A stretch of DNA of 64,000 nucleotides from Bordetella petrii (GTDB taxonomy: Bacteria; Pseudomonadota; Gammaproteobacteria; Burkholderiales; Burkholderiaceae_B), in contig NC_010170.1 in the NCBI RefSeq assembly GCF_000067205.1, positions 2,108,001 to 2,172,000 of the forward strand, in the 5' to 3' direction. The translations under genes were made by a program, and so were the position numbers. The notes beneath the pieces are model-generated. The model was not told the DNA's origin and ran no database searches. It saw only the letters and a list, made by a program, of their open reading frames with translations. Within the stretch, counting starts at the first letter, position 1. Every line of letters starts with the position of its first letter. Of the stretch, positions 35,624-46,320 are shown one piece after another.

Positions 35624-35809
35624 GATGTCTCCTCGTTTCTGGGCCGGTGGTGATCCACCGTGCAGGCTCGCGCCGGATGGCCCGGCGTCGCGCTACCTGC
35701 AAGGTAAAAAAGGAGACTGACGAGGTTCTGACGCGATACTTACCCGAATCTTAAATTTGAAACAAATTATTTCCATTAAAGGGCAATATAGTGCGCGTCA
35801 GGGTATGCC

Positions 35810-37258
35810 CTAGGTAGGCTCCGCGGGGTTTGCGGTGCGCGCATACAACGGAAACAGCACCTGGATGCAGGTTCCCGGCAGCCGTGAATGCGCCGTGCCT
35901 TCCATAATATGCACTTCAGCGCGGTGCTTCTGGGCGATTTCGCGCACGATGGCCAGGCCCAGGCCGCTGCCTTCAGCCTGGGTGCCCAACACGCGGTAGA
36001 AGCGGTCGAACACCCTTTCGCGTTCTTCGGGCGCGATGCCGGGGCCCGAGTCTTCCACCTCGAGGACGGCGTGCGCCGCCGTGGCGCGCACCCGCACCGT
36101 GATGTGTCCGCCGGGCGGGGTGTAGCGCAGGGCGTTGTCGACCAGGTTGTTGAGCAGCTCGGCCAGCAGAATGCCATTGCCGGCGATGCGCACCGCGGTG
36201 TCGGCGGCCTCGAAGCCCAGGTCGGTGTTCAGGGCCAGAGCCTGGGGCACCCACAGCATGGTCTGCTCGTAGCCAATGGCGTTCAGGTCGGTGGGGGCCA
36301 GGTCGGCCGAATGCGGGTTTTCGGCGCGGGCCAGCAGCAGCAGCTGGTTGACCAGGCGCGTGGCGCGCTCGGAACCCATGACCAGCTGCCGCAGGCTCGA
36401 CTGCATTTCGTCGGGGCTGGCGTCGCGCAGCGCCAGTTCGGCCTGGGTGCGCAGCCCGGCCAGCGGGGTTTTCAACTGATGCGCCGCGTCGGCCACGAAG
36501 CGCCGCTGCGCCTGCACGTTGGCCGACAGGCGGTCGAGCAGTTCGTTCATGGCCCCCACCAGCGGCGCGATCTCGGATGGCGCCGCGCGCTCGTCGATGG
36601 GCGACAGGTCGTCGGGCCGCCGCGCCCGCAGGCGTTGCTGCAGCGCATTGAGCGGCGCCACCCCGCGCGACAGCCCGAACCACACCAGCAGCACCGCCAC
36701 CGGCAGCACCACGAACTGCGGGATGATCACGCCCTTGATGATGTCGTTGGCCAGCTCGGTGCGCCTTTCCATGGTTTCCGCCACCACCAGCAGGGCCGGC
36801 TGGGTCTGCGGGATGTGCAGGTCGATCCAGGTGTAGGCGAGCCGCACACCGAAGCCGCGCAGGGTGTCGTCGGCGTACTGCACGGCGCCGGGGCGCGGCT
36901 GGCCCAGGTCGGGCGGCAGGGGCAGGGCGCGGTCGCCGCCCAGGTATTCGCCATGGCTGCCCAGCGCCAGCCAGAACACGCTGTCGGTTTCGTCCGGGCG
37001 CAGCACGTCGCGCACGGACTCGCTCATGTGCAGGACGGCGCGGCCATCCTGGGCGTGGACGTAGCGCGACAGCACATGCAGGTTATTGGCCAGCGCCCGG
37101 TCGTAGGGCACGTTGGCGATGTTCTGCGCCACGACATAGGTAATGGCCACGCTCATGGGCCACAGCAGGAACAGCGGCGCCAGCATCCAGTCGAGGATTT
37201 CGCCCAGCAGCGATCGCTGGGGCGGCGCGAAGCTGGGACCCTTGGCCCCGCCGCTCAT
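35810..37258 (-). CDS. Sensor histidine kinase (TctE/2CSK_N type)
   Basis: 482 residues. The N-terminal membrane helix (LDWMLAPLFLLWPMSVAITYVVA) and a periplasmic sensor domain resemble the two-component sensor N domain of TctE/QseC-like proteins. A second helix (IIPQFVVLPVAVLLVWF) is followed by HAMP-like sequence, the phosphoacceptor region AAHQLKTPLAGLRTQAELAL, and the ATPase domain (ELLNNLVDNALRYTPPGG, EVEDSGPGIAPEERERVFDRF, GSGLGLAIVREI). Start ATG 37258 is chosen; a TTG at 37339 would overlap the regulator gene and add 27 residues. It probably senses an organic acid or similar compound, an inference from family. Confidence 0.9.
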   Translation of the reverse strand: MSGGAKGPSFAPPQRSLLGEILDWMLAPLFLLWPMSVAITYVVAQNIANVPYDRALANNLHVLSRYVHAQDGRAVLHMSESVRDVLRPDETDSVFWLALGSHGEYLGGDRALPLPPDLGQPRPGAVQYADDTLRGFGVRLAYTWIDLHIPQTQPALLVVAETMERRTELANDIIKGVIIPQFVVLPVAVLLVWFGLSRGVAPLNALQQRLRARRPDDLSPIDERAAPSEIAPLVGAMNELLDRLSANVQAQRRFVADAAHQLKTPLAGLRTQAELALRDASPDEMQSSLRQLVMGSERATRLVNQLLLLARAENPHSADLAPTDLNAIGYEQTMLWVPQALALNTDLGFEAADTAVRIAGNGILLAELLNNLVDNALRYTPPGGHITVRVRATAAHAVLEVEDSGPGIAPEERERVFDRFYRVLGTQAEGSGLGLAIVREIAQKHRAEVHIMEGTAHSRLPGTCIQVLFPLYARTANPAEPT

Positions 37259-37301
37259 GGCGTCCAGGGCTTCCTGGTTCAGCTTTTCGTGCGCGGCCGG
37301 C

Positions 37302-37991
37302 TCAGTGCGCGAGGTAGCCGGCACCCTGGTCCCGTTCAAGGCAGTAGCCCAGCCCGCGTACAGTGATGATCTTGACCCCGCTGGGTTCGAGTTTCTTGCG
37401 CAAGCGGTGCACGTAGACCTCGATGGCGTTGGTGCTGACTTCTTCGCCCCATTCGCACAGGTGGTCGACCAGTTGCGTCTTGCTGACCATGCGGCCGCTG
37501 CGCGTTAACAGGATTTCCAGCAAGCTGACCTCGCGCGCGGACAGGTCGAGGGTCTGGTCGTCGACCAGGGCCACGCGGCCGGTCTGGTCGAACACCAGCC
37601 GGCCGTGGCGCAAAAGCGTGGCGCCGCCGCCCGCGCCGCGCCGGGTCAGGGCCCGCACCCGGGCTTCGAGCTCGGACAGGGCAAAAGGCTTGGCCATGTA
37701 GTCGTCGGCGCCCAGGTCCAGGCCCTTGACGCGCTGCTCGACGCTGTCGGCGGCGGTCAGGATGAGTACCGGCAGCAGCGAATTGCGCGCCCGCAGGCGG
37801 CGCAGCACTTCGAGCCCGGCCAGTTGGGGCAGGCCGAGGTCTAGAATGAGCAGATCGAAAGCCTGGGCGGCCAGGGCGGAATCGGCGGCCGCGCCGTCGC
37901 GGACGGCGTCGACAGCGTAGCCATTGTGGCGCAACGAGCGGGACAGGCCGTCGGCCAGGATGCTGTCGTCTTCGGCAATGAGGATGCGCAT
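37302..37991 (-). CDS. Response regulator (OmpR/TctD type)
   Basis: 229 residues. The receiver domain has the acidic pair at residues 8-9 (AEDD), phosphoacceptor D51 (LILDLGLP) and the lysine in YMAKPFALSE. The C-terminal winged helix is of the OmpR type (LSAREVSLLEILLTRSGRMVSKTQLVDHL, NAIEVYVHRLRKKL). The start MRILIAEDD is chosen over 17 residues upstream. It precedes the histidine kinase with a 43-nt gap, and the transporter gene lies beyond; these three may form one regulon. Confidence 0.93.
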   Translation of the reverse strand: MRILIAEDDSILADGLSRSLRHNGYAVDAVRDGAAADSALAAQAFDLLILDLGLPQLAGLEVLRRLRARNSLLPVLILTAADSVEQRVKGLDLGADDYMAKPFALSELEARVRALTRRGAGGGATLLRHGRLVFDQTGRVALVDDQTLDLSAREVSLLEILLTRSGRMVSKTQLVDHLCEWGEEVSTNAIEVYVHRLRKKLEPSGVKIITVRGLGYCLERDQGAGYLAH

Positions 37992-38097
37992 GCGTAAGGT
38001 AAAACGGGGCGATGGCCAGAGGGCGCCGGCCGGTTCGGGCATTCTGGCACAGCCCGGGGGCCTTGCCCACCCGGGGAATCCCAGGAGCTATATGGCA

Positions 38098-38117
38098 TAC
38101 TGGATTTTTATCCAGTA
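38098..38117 (+). promoter_or_regulatory. LexA/SOS box in the recA promoter
   Basis: tactggatttttatccagta is a full CTG-N10-CAG SOS box with perfect outer arms (tactggat / atccagta). It overlaps the -10 box tataat by two bases, so bound LexA would cover the promoter. Confidence 0.93.
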
Positions 38118-38121
38118 TAAT
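38116..38121 (+). promoter_or_regulatory. recA -10 box (tataat)
   Basis: A consensus tataat begins at the last two bases of the SOS box. The -35 region (around 38093) is a weak match. The 5' untranslated region would be about 105 nt. Confidence 0.7.
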
Positions 38122-38233
38122 CCGATGCCATAATCGCCGCTGCCGGTATGTATATCTTCTGTATCGCTGGCGCGGGTTGGCGCCGGCCCGCCGCAGCGTC
38201 GCACACAAATTTACCCACGGGACACCACACCAC

Positions 38234-39303
<1,070 letters not shown>

Positions 39304-39307
<4 letters not shown>

Positions 39308-39861
39308 TCCGCAACAAGCCCGGCACTTCAAGCGAGCCGCGCAGCGCATCTGCTGCGCGGCGCAAACCGGGCCAGCGCGAAGCCGACGGCGGCTTCGAAA
39401 CCTTGAGCAAGCCCGCGCGTAGCGGGCCCTCGCTCAAGGCCCGCGCGGTGGGCTATCTGTCTCGCCGCGAATATGCGCGCAACGAGCTTGCGCGCAAACT
39501 GCAGCCCTACGTAGACGAGGGCGCCGACCTCGATGCCGTGCTCGACGCACTGGAAAAAGAAGGCTGGCTGTCTACCGAGCGGTTCGCGCAAAGCCTGGTG
39601 CACCGCCGCGCCACGCGCCAGGGCACGGCTCGCATCGTCCAGGAATTGCGCCAGCACGGCGTGGCCGAAGACCAGGTTGCCCAATTGCGCGACGATCTCC
39701 GGGCCACCGAATATCAGCGCGCCCTGGAAGTCTGGCGCAAGCGCTATGGCAGCAAGCCGGCCGACCGCGCCGAATACGCCAGGCAGGCGCGCTTCCTGGC
39801 CAGCCGTGGCTTTGCCCACGACGCCATCCGGCGCGTGCTGGGCGACGAACACGACGACTGA
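39304..39861 (+). CDS. recX: RecA regulator RecX
   Basis: 185 residues, made of three-helix repeats (RAVGYLSRREYARNELARKL, LDALEKEGWLSTERFAQSLVHRRA, ARFLASRGFAHDAIRRVLGDE). RecX caps RecA filaments and limits their growth. Coupled to recA by the ATGA overlap and thus also under SOS control. The N-terminus has a basic extension of about 45 residues ahead of the first repeat. Ends 30 nt before the convergent metR gene. Confidence 0.93.
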
Positions 39862-39891
39862 CTCCCGCCACGGCGGCACTCCGCTATCGCG

Positions 39892-40812
39892 TCAGGCCTT
39901 GGCCGAGCGTATGCCGTCCAATGTCTTGAAGCAGACTTCGCGCGCGATCGCCAGAAAATCCCCCACGTACGAGGCTTCTGTGTCTTCCGTGCGCACGGCC
40001 GCGTATAGGGTGCGCCATACGCCCTGCGGGCCCAGATGGCACAGTTTCAGCCAACCCGGCCGCAGGTATTCCGTCAGCGCCCAGTTGGGCAGCGCCGCCA
40101 CGCCGCGGTTGCTGGCAACCAGCTGAGCAATGATGGGTGTCAGCTCTGCCTTGCGGACCGCTGCGGGCTCGACCCCGGCCGGGTCCAGGAATGCGGTGAA
40201 AACATCCAGCCGCTGCCGGTCTACCGGATAGGTAATCAGCGTCTGGTCGGCAAGCTGCTCAGGCTCGACGTGCCGCAGGCTCGCCAAGGGGTGTGATCCC
40301 GCCACGGCCAGCACCAGCTCGTATTTGAACAGCGGCAGGTACTCCACGGCTTCCAGCCGCAGCGGATCGGACGTAATAACCAGGTCGAGATCGCCGCGCA
40401 CCAGGGCGGGCAGGGGGGCGAACGAGAACGCGGCCGAAAGGTCCAGCGCCACGTCGGGCCACTGTCCCCGAAAGGCATCCAGCGCCGGCATCAGCCACTG
40501 AAAGCATGAGTGGCATTCAATGGCCAGATGCAGCCGCCCTGTACGCCCGGCCGCGAGCTTTTGCAGTTCACGCTCCGTGGCGCGCAGGCGCGGCAGGATT
40601 TCATCGGCCAGCGCCAGCACCCTCAGCCCGGCGGTGGTGAGACGGGCAGGGCGAGTGCGCCGGTTCAGCAGCGGGGTGCCCAGCCGGGTTTCGAGGTCGC
40701 GCAACTGATGCGATAGCGCCGATTGCGTCAGGTGCAGGCGTTCGGCGGCTTCTTGCAGGCTGCCGCCATCGCGTATGGCTGACAGGGTTTCGAGATGGCG
40801 GATTTCAAGCAT
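39892..40812 (-). CDS. metR: LysR-family regulator MetR
   Basis: 306 residues. LysR helix-turn-helix at residues 2-60 (LEIRHLETLSAIRDGGSLQEAAERLHLTQSALSHQLRDLE) and a substrate-binding-like effector domain (CHSCFQWLMPALDAF, RGVAALPNWALTEYL). The CHSCFQW and PNWALTEYL segments are typical of MetR, which uses homocysteine to activate methionine genes. It lies divergent from metE with a palindrome between them. Convergent with recX. Confidence 0.92.
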   Translation of the reverse strand: MLEIRHLETLSAIRDGGSLQEAAERLHLTQSALSHQLRDLETRLGTPLLNRRTRPARLTTAGLRVLALADEILPRLRATERELQKLAAGRTGRLHLAIECHSCFQWLMPALDAFRGQWPDVALDLSAAFSFAPLPALVRGDLDLVITSDPLRLEAVEYLPLFKYELVLAVAGSHPLASLRHVEPEQLADQTLITYPVDRQRLDVFTAFLDPAGVEPAAVRKAELTPIIAQLVASNRGVAALPNWALTEYLRPGWLKLCHLGPQGVWRTLYAAVRTEDTEASYVGDFLAIAREVCFKTLDGIRSAKA

Positions 40813-40874
40813 GGCGGATCTGCTGGCCGAATAAGGGCTGCGGGGTGCGACTAGCGCTAGTTACATGAATAAAT

Positions 40875-40894
40875 CTCAACAAATATATGTTGAG
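40875..40894 (+). promoter_or_regulatory. MetR-type palindrome between metR and metE
   Basis: ctcaaca-aatata-tgttgag: perfect 7-bp arms with a 6-bp centre, a LysR-style site, 76 nt ahead of metE. Confidence 0.6.
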
Positions 40895-40970
40895 TTTGAT
40901 TTTGCTGCAAGTTGACTTGAGCGCAGAATAGCATCCGAGTTGAATAAATTTGGTCTTCTTGGATATTTAT

Positions 40971-43265
40971 ATGACTATTACTCATAATTTGGGGTTCCCG
41001 CGCATCGGGGCGCAGCGTGAACTGAAGCGGGCGGTCGAGGCCTACTGGAGTGGCAAGAAAACGGCAGCCGATCTGGAAGAGACCGGCCGCGAGTTGCGTG
41101 CGGCGCATTGGCAGCGCCAGGCAGCCTCGGGGCTGCAATGGGTGCCCGTGGGCGATTTCGCCTGGTACGACCACATCCTGGAATGGACGACGTTGCTGGG
41201 CGCCGTGCCGGCCCGCTTCGGGCAGCCCGAAGGCCAGCCGGTCAGTCTGGACACGCTGTTTCGCATGGGCCGCGGGCGAGCGCCCAGCGGCACGCCCACG
41301 GCGGCCTGCGAGATGACCAAGTGGTTCGATACCAACTATCACTACATCGTGCCCGAACTGGTGCCGGGCCAGACGTTCCGTATTGCCCGCGAATATCTAT
41401 TCGAGCAAGTCCAAGAAGCCCAGGCGCTGGGTCATCAGGTCAAGCCCGTGATTCCGGGCCCGCTGACCTGGTTGTGGCAGGGCAAGGGCGACGCCTACGC
41501 CGGCGGCGCCAGCGACGCGGCCAAGCTGCAACTGCTGGATACGCTGCTGCCAGTCTATGCCGAGGTGCTGGCTCGCCTGGCGCGGCTGGGCGTCGAGTGG
41601 GTGCAGATCGACGAACCTATCCTGGTGCTGGACCTGCCCCAGGCCTGGCGTGACGCCTTCCGTACCGCTTACGCGCGCCTGGCCGACGCTCCCGTCAAGC
41701 TGCTGGTGGCGACGTATTTCGGCGGCTTGAACGACAATCTGGCTACCGCGCTGGCCTTGCCCGTGGCTGGCCTGCACGTGGACCTGATCCGCGCGCCGGG
41801 CCAGTTGCAAGACGTGGCGGCGGGGCTGCGGCCCGGCCAGGTGCTGTCAGCCGGCATCATCGACGGCCGCAACATCTGGCGCACCGACCTGGACGCGGCG
41901 CTGGCCGCGCTGGCGCCGGCTCGCCAGCTGTTGGGCGAGCGCCTGTGGCTGGCGCCCTCGTGCTCGCTGCTGCACGTGCCGGTCGACCTGGCAAATGAAA
42001 CCGACCTGGATGCCGAGCTGCGCAGCTGGCTGTCGTTCGCCGCGCAGAAACTCGACGAACTGGGTTTGCTGGGCCGCGCGCTGGCCGATGCCCGGGCGCC
42101 CGGCGTGGACGAGGCACTGGCGGCCCAGCGCGCCGCGCTGCGGGCGCGGCGCCAGTCGGCGCGCATCCACAACCCGGCCGTGGGCCGCCGCATGGCCGAA
42201 TCGAATGCGGTTACGCGCGAGCGGGCGCCGTTTGCCGAGCGCATTGCGCGCCAGCAGCAACTGCTGAAGTTGCCGGCGTTTCCCACCACCACCATCGGCT
42301 CGTTCCCGCAAACCGCCGAAATCCGTGCCCTGCGGCGCGACTGGAAATCGGGCGCCCTGAGCGATTCGGCCTACGAGGCGGCAATTCGCAAGGAAATCGA
42401 GTCGGTCATCCGGTTCCAGGAAAAAATCGGCCTGGACGTGCTGGTGCATGGCGAGCCCGAGCGCAACGACATGGTGGAGTACTTTGGCGAGCTGCTGGCC
42501 GGCTTTGCCTTCACCCGCAATGGCTGGGTGCAGAGCTACGGGTCGCGCTGCGTCAAGCCGCCGATCATTTTTGGCGACGTGGCGCGCCCGGCGCCCATGA
42601 CCGTGGGCTGGTCGTCGTACGCCCAGTCCCTGACCGACAAGCCCGTCAAGGGCATGCTGACCGGTCCGGTCACCATCCTGCAATGGTCGTTCGTGCGCGA
42701 CGACCAGCCGCGCGAGCAGACTTGCCGCCAGCTGGCGCTGGCCCTGCGCGACGAGGTGGTCGACCTGGAGCAGGCCGGGGTGCGCGTCATCCAGATCGAC
42801 GAGCCGGCCATTCGCGAAGGCTTGCCGCTGCGCCGCGCCGACTGGCAGGCTTACCTGGACTGGGCGGTGGATTGCTTCCGCCTGTCCACCGCCGGCGTGG
42901 CGGCCGACACGCAGATCCACACCCATATGTGCTATTCGGAATTCAATGACATCATCGAATCCATTGCCGCGATGGATGCCGACGTCATCACGATCGAGAC
43001 CTCGCGCTCGAACATGGAATTGCTCAAGGCCTTCGAAGACTTCCGCTACCCGAATGACATCGGGCCCGGCGTCTACGATATTCATTCGCCGAACGTGCCC
43101 GACGTAGACTGGATGGTGGGCCTGATGCGCAAGGCCGCCGGGCGGCTGCCCAGCGAGCGTTTGTGGGTCAATCCTGACTGCGGCCTGAAAACCCGCGCCT
43201 GGCCCGAAACCGAGGCCGCGCTGGTCGGCATGGTCGAGGCGGCGCGCGCCCTGCGGGCTGGCTGA
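40971..43265 (+). CDS. metE: Cobalamin-independent methionine synthase
   Basis: 764 residues. Transfers the methyl group of 5-methyltetrahydrofolate to homocysteine. Two related barrels: N-terminal (HNLGFPRIGAQRELKRAVEAYW) and C-terminal catalytic (TTTIGSFPQTAEIR, TGPVTILQWSFVRDD, VIQIDEPAIREGLPL). Zinc ligands are H652 and C654 (THMCYSEF) and C737 (NPDCGLKTR). ATG at 40971 gives MTITHNLGFPR; an earlier in-frame opening at 40950 is unlikely. Divergent from metR, its likely activator. Confidence 0.97.
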   Translation: MTITHNLGFPRIGAQRELKRAVEAYWSGKKTAADLEETGRELRAAHWQRQAASGLQWVPVGDFAWYDHILEWTTLLGAVPARFGQPEGQPVSLDTLFRMGRGRAPSGTPTAACEMTKWFDTNYHYIVPELVPGQTFRIAREYLFEQVQEAQALGHQVKPVIPGPLTWLWQGKGDAYAGGASDAAKLQLLDTLLPVYAEVLARLARLGVEWVQIDEPILVLDLPQAWRDAFRTAYARLADAPVKLLVATYFGGLNDNLATALALPVAGLHVDLIRAPGQLQDVAAGLRPGQVLSAGIIDGRNIWRTDLDAALAALAPARQLLGERLWLAPSCSLLHVPVDLANETDLDAELRSWLSFAAQKLDELGLLGRALADARAPGVDEALAAQRAALRARRQSARIHNPAVGRRMAESNAVTRERAPFAERIARQQQLLKLPAFPTTTIGSFPQTAEIRALRRDWKSGALSDSAYEAAIRKEIESVIRFQEKIGLDVLVHGEPERNDMVEYFGELLAGFAFTRNGWVQSYGSRCVKPPIIFGDVARPAPMTVGWSSYAQSLTDKPVKGMLTGPVTILQWSFVRDDQPREQTCRQLALALRDEVVDLEQAGVRVIQIDEPAIREGLPLRRADWQAYLDWAVDCFRLSTAGVAADTQIHTHMCYSEFNDIIESIAAMDADVITIETSRSNMELLKAFEDFRYPNDIGPGVYDIHSPNVPDVDWMVGLMRKAAGRLPSERLWVNPDCGLKTRAWPETEAALVGMVEAARALRAG

Positions 43266-43396
43266 TCCGCGCTGTTCCGTGGCGCCGCCCGCCTGCGCGG
43301 GCGGCGGTTCCCGTCCGCGACGCGCGCCGGGGGCCTGCGTTATACTCCCCAGGATTTGCTGCTTTGCGTCAATTGTCCTGAAAACGCAGGCCGTCC

Positions 43397-43996
43397 ATGC
43401 CCTTGCCACCGTCGAAAGTCTCCCGCCAGCCCCTGCATACGCGTTCCATACGCGTGCAGTCCTACGGGCGCGACGACGGGTTGTGGGACCTCGAAGCCGA
43501 ACTCATCGACGTCAAGGCCTACGACTTCCCCAGGCATAACGGCGACATCTTCCAGGCAGGCCGCCCCATCCACCACATGCATTTGCGCATCACCATCGAT
43601 GAAGCGTTCACCATCGTGGCGGCCCAGGCAGTCTATGACGCGGCACCCTACGAACAGCAATGTTCGGCCATCGAAGCCTCGTACGCGGGGCTGATAGGCA
43701 TGAACCTGCTCAAGGGGTTTCGGCGCCAGGTCAAAGAGCGCTTTGGCCATACCGCGGGCTGTACCCACATGACCGAACTGTCGCAGGTGTTGCCCACCGC
43801 GGCGGTGCAGACCATGGCCAACCGCCGGCGCCAGAACAGCAATCCAGGCGTGCGTCCATTCCAGCTGGACGGCTGTCATGCCTTGCGCACCGACGGCCCG
43901 GTGGTGCTTGAGCACTATCCCAAGTGGTACACCGGGGATAGCGCTGAAGCGGCGGACGCGCTTTCCGACTCCCCCTCTCTTTCTCATTCGTCCTGA
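43397..43996 (+). CDS. DUF2889-domain protein
   Basis: 199 residues. The pattern HTRSIRVQSYGRDDGLWDLEAELIDVKAYDF followed by PIHHMHLRITID and CTHMTEL matches DUF2889 proteins, whose role is unknown. The C-terminus has a Ser-rich tail (SLSHSS). A -10-like tatact lies about 50 nt upstream. sucC starts 10 nt after the stop, so the genes are likely co-transcribed, an arrangement not explained by known function. Confidence 0.8.
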   Translation: MPLPPSKVSRQPLHTRSIRVQSYGRDDGLWDLEAELIDVKAYDFPRHNGDIFQAGRPIHHMHLRITIDEAFTIVAAQAVYDAAPYEQQCSAIEASYAGLIGMNLLKGFRRQVKERFGHTAGCTHMTELSQVLPTAAVQTMANRRRQNSNPGVRPFQLDGCHALRTDGPVVLEHYPKWYTGDSAEAADALSDSPSLSHSS

Positions 43997-44006
43997 CAGG
44001 TAACAC

Positions 44007-45167
44007 ATGAAAATCCACGAGTATCAAGGCAAGGAACTGCTGAAGCAATTTGGCGTCCCCGTGCCGCGCGGGATCCCCGCTTTTTCCGTCGACGAGGCCG
44101 TGGCTGCCGCTGAAAAGCTGGGTGGGCCGGTATGGGTCGTGAAGGCGCAGATCCACGCCGGTGGCCGTGGCAAGGGCGGTGGCGTGAAGCTGGCGCGTTC
44201 GCTCGACGACGTACGCAAGCTGGCCTCTGAAATCCTGGGCATGCAACTGGTCACGCACCAGACCGGCCCCGAAGGGCAGAAGGTCAACCGCCTGTACATC
44301 GAAGACGGCGCCGACATCCAGAAGGAATACTACGTGTCGCTGGTCACCGACCGCGCCACGCAGAAGGTCGCCATCATCGCTTCGAGCGAAGGCGGCATGG
44401 ACATCGAAGAAGTCGCCCATTCGACGCCCGAGAAAATCATCACCGAATACATCGACCCGCTCACCGGCCTGCAAGCCGAGCAGGCCAAGAAGGTGGCGGA
44501 ATCCATCGGCCTGTCGGGCGGCTCGGCCGACCAGGCTGCCGACGTGTTCCAGAAGCTGTACACGTGCTACATGGACACCGACGCCTCGCTGGTGGAAATC
44601 AACCCCCTGAACTGCGACAGCAAGGGCAATATCATCGCCCTGGACGCCAAGTTCAACTTCGATTCCAACGCGCTGTTCCGCCACCCCGAGATCGTCGCCT
44701 ACCGCGACCTCGACGAAGAAGATCCCGCTGAAATCGAAGCCAGCAAATTCGACCTGGCCTACATCCAGCTCGACGGCAACATCGGCTGCCTGGTCAACGG
44801 CGCCGGCCTGGCCATGGCCACCATGGACACCATCAAGCTGTTCGGCGGCGAGCCGGCCAACTTCCTGGACGTTGGCGGCGGCGCCACGGCCGAGAAAGTG
44901 ACCGAAGCCTTCAAGATCATGCTCAAGAACAAGGGCGTGAAGGCCATTCTGGTCAACATCTTCGGCGGCATCATGCGCTGCGACGTCATCGCCGAAGGCG
45001 TGATCACCGCGTGCAAGGCCGTCAACCTGAACGTGCCGCTGGTCGTCCGCATGAAGGGCACCAACGAAGAACTGGGCAAGAAAATGCTGGCCGACTCGGG
45101 GCTGCCCATCATCAGCGCCGACACCATGGCCGAAGCGGCCACCCGCGTCGTAGCCGCCGTCAAATAA
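44007..45167 (+). CDS. sucC: Succinyl-CoA synthetase beta subunit
   Basis: 386 residues. ATP-grasp subunit of the TCA-cycle enzyme that makes ATP or GTP from succinyl-CoA. Opens with KIHEYQGKELLKQFGVPVPRG; VVKAQIHAGGRGKGGGVKLA binds nucleotide; LVEINPLN and GGIMRCDVIAEGVI follow. Ribosome site acagg is 6 nt ahead. sucD follows after 18 nt. Confidence 0.98.
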   Translation: MKIHEYQGKELLKQFGVPVPRGIPAFSVDEAVAAAEKLGGPVWVVKAQIHAGGRGKGGGVKLARSLDDVRKLASEILGMQLVTHQTGPEGQKVNRLYIEDGADIQKEYYVSLVTDRATQKVAIIASSEGGMDIEEVAHSTPEKIITEYIDPLTGLQAEQAKKVAESIGLSGGSADQAADVFQKLYTCYMDTDASLVEINPLNCDSKGNIIALDAKFNFDSNALFRHPEIVAYRDLDEEDPAEIEASKFDLAYIQLDGNIGCLVNGAGLAMATMDTIKLFGGEPANFLDVGGGATAEKVTEAFKIMLKNKGVKAILVNIFGGIMRCDVIAEGVITACKAVNLNVPLVVRMKGTNEELGKKMLADSGLPIISADTMAEAATRVVAAVK

Positions 45168-45185
45168 ATTGCCAAGGATTCACAA

Positions 45186-46067
45186 ATGTCGATTCTGATC
45201 AACAAGGACACCAAAGTCATCACCCAAGGCATCACGGGCAAGACGGGCCAGTTCCACACCCGCATGTGCCGTGAATATGCCAATGGCAAAGCCGCCTTCG
45301 TGGCTGGCGTGCATCCCAAGAAGGCCGGCGAGGACTTCGAAGGCGTGCCCATCTTCGGCAGCGTGCAAGACGCCAAAGACAAAACCGGCGCCACCGTCTC
45401 GGTGATCTACGTGCCGCCCGCGGGCGCCGCCGCCGCCATCTGGGAAGCGGTCGAGGCCGAGCTGGACCTGGTCATCTGCATTACCGAAGGCATTCCGGTG
45501 CGCGACATGCTCGAAGTCAAGAACCGCATGAAGGCCAAGAACAGCAAGACCCTGCTGCTGGGCCCGAACTGCCCCGGCCTGATCACGCCCGACGAAATCA
45601 AGATCGGCATCATGCCCGGCCACATCCATCGCAAGGGCCGCATCGGCATCGTCAGCCGCTCGGGTACCCTGACGTACGAAGCCGTGGCGCAGGTCACCGA
45701 ACTCGGCCTGGGCCAGTCCAGCGCCGTGGGCATCGGCGGCGATCCCATCAACGGTCTGAAGCACGTCGACGTGCTCAAGCTGTTCAACGACGATCCCGAC
45801 ACCGACGCCGTCATCATGATCGGTGAAATCGGCGGCCCCGACGAAGTCAACGCCGCGCAGTGGGCCAAAGACAACATGAAGAAACCCGTGGTCGGCTTCA
45901 TCGCCGGCGTCACGGCGCCTCCGGGCAAGCGCATGGGCCACGCCGGCGCGCTGATCTCGGGCGGCGCCGACACGGCCGACGCCAAGCTCGAAGTGATGGA
46001 AGCGTGCGGCATCCGCACCACGCGCAATCCGTCCGAAATGGGCAAGCTGCTGAAGTCCGTGCTGTAA
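45186..46067 (+). CDS. sucD: Succinyl-CoA synthetase alpha subunit
   Basis: 293 residues. Binds CoA and carries the phospho-histidine, H252 in RMGHAGALIS. GITGKTGQFHTRMCREYANG at the start, and GPNCPGLITP and SRSGTLTYE motifs are intact. Ribosome site aagga precedes the ATG. A strong terminator follows the stop. Confidence 0.98.
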   Translation: MSILINKDTKVITQGITGKTGQFHTRMCREYANGKAAFVAGVHPKKAGEDFEGVPIFGSVQDAKDKTGATVSVIYVPPAGAAAAIWEAVEAELDLVICITEGIPVRDMLEVKNRMKAKNSKTLLLGPNCPGLITPDEIKIGIMPGHIHRKGRIGIVSRSGTLTYEAVAQVTELGLGQSSAVGIGGDPINGLKHVDVLKLFNDDPDTDAVIMIGEIGGPDEVNAAQWAKDNMKKPVVGFIAGVTAPPGKRMGHAGALISGGADTADAKLEVMEACGIRTTRNPSEMGKLLKSVL

Positions 46068-46088
46068 TCAGGCAACGGGTCTCGCCCC

Positions 46089-46115
46089 AAAAAGCCCGCC
46101 CCGGCGGGCTTTTTT
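46089..46115 (+). terminator. Intrinsic terminator after sucCD
   Basis: Arms aaaaagcccgcc / ggcgggcttttt with a 2-nt tip and six T, 22 nt after sucD. Confidence 0.9.
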
Positions 46116-46320
46116 AACGGGCGGGGGTCCGTTTGCCGCCCCGCCGGCCTGCGAACTATAAAATAAGCGCACCGGCACCCCGCGTACATTCAAAAATAAT
46201 CCGCCGCACGCCCACAAGGCGCGCCAGGCAGCGGCCATCCAAATCGCTCGCGCACCCGCGATGGCCTGTACGTCCAACATTTGTTACTGACACCTAGGGG
46301 ATCATCTAGGAAAGAGAGGA

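Noticed and set aside
41847..43409. 520-codon antisense frame over metE
   Set aside because: Shadow of metE codon use, with His/Arg/Gln-rich composition and no ribosome site.
46117..46320. Manganese (yybP-ykoY) riboswitch upstream of terC
   Set aside because: Such riboswitches are linked with TerC genes, but I could not find the conserved loops in this stretch.
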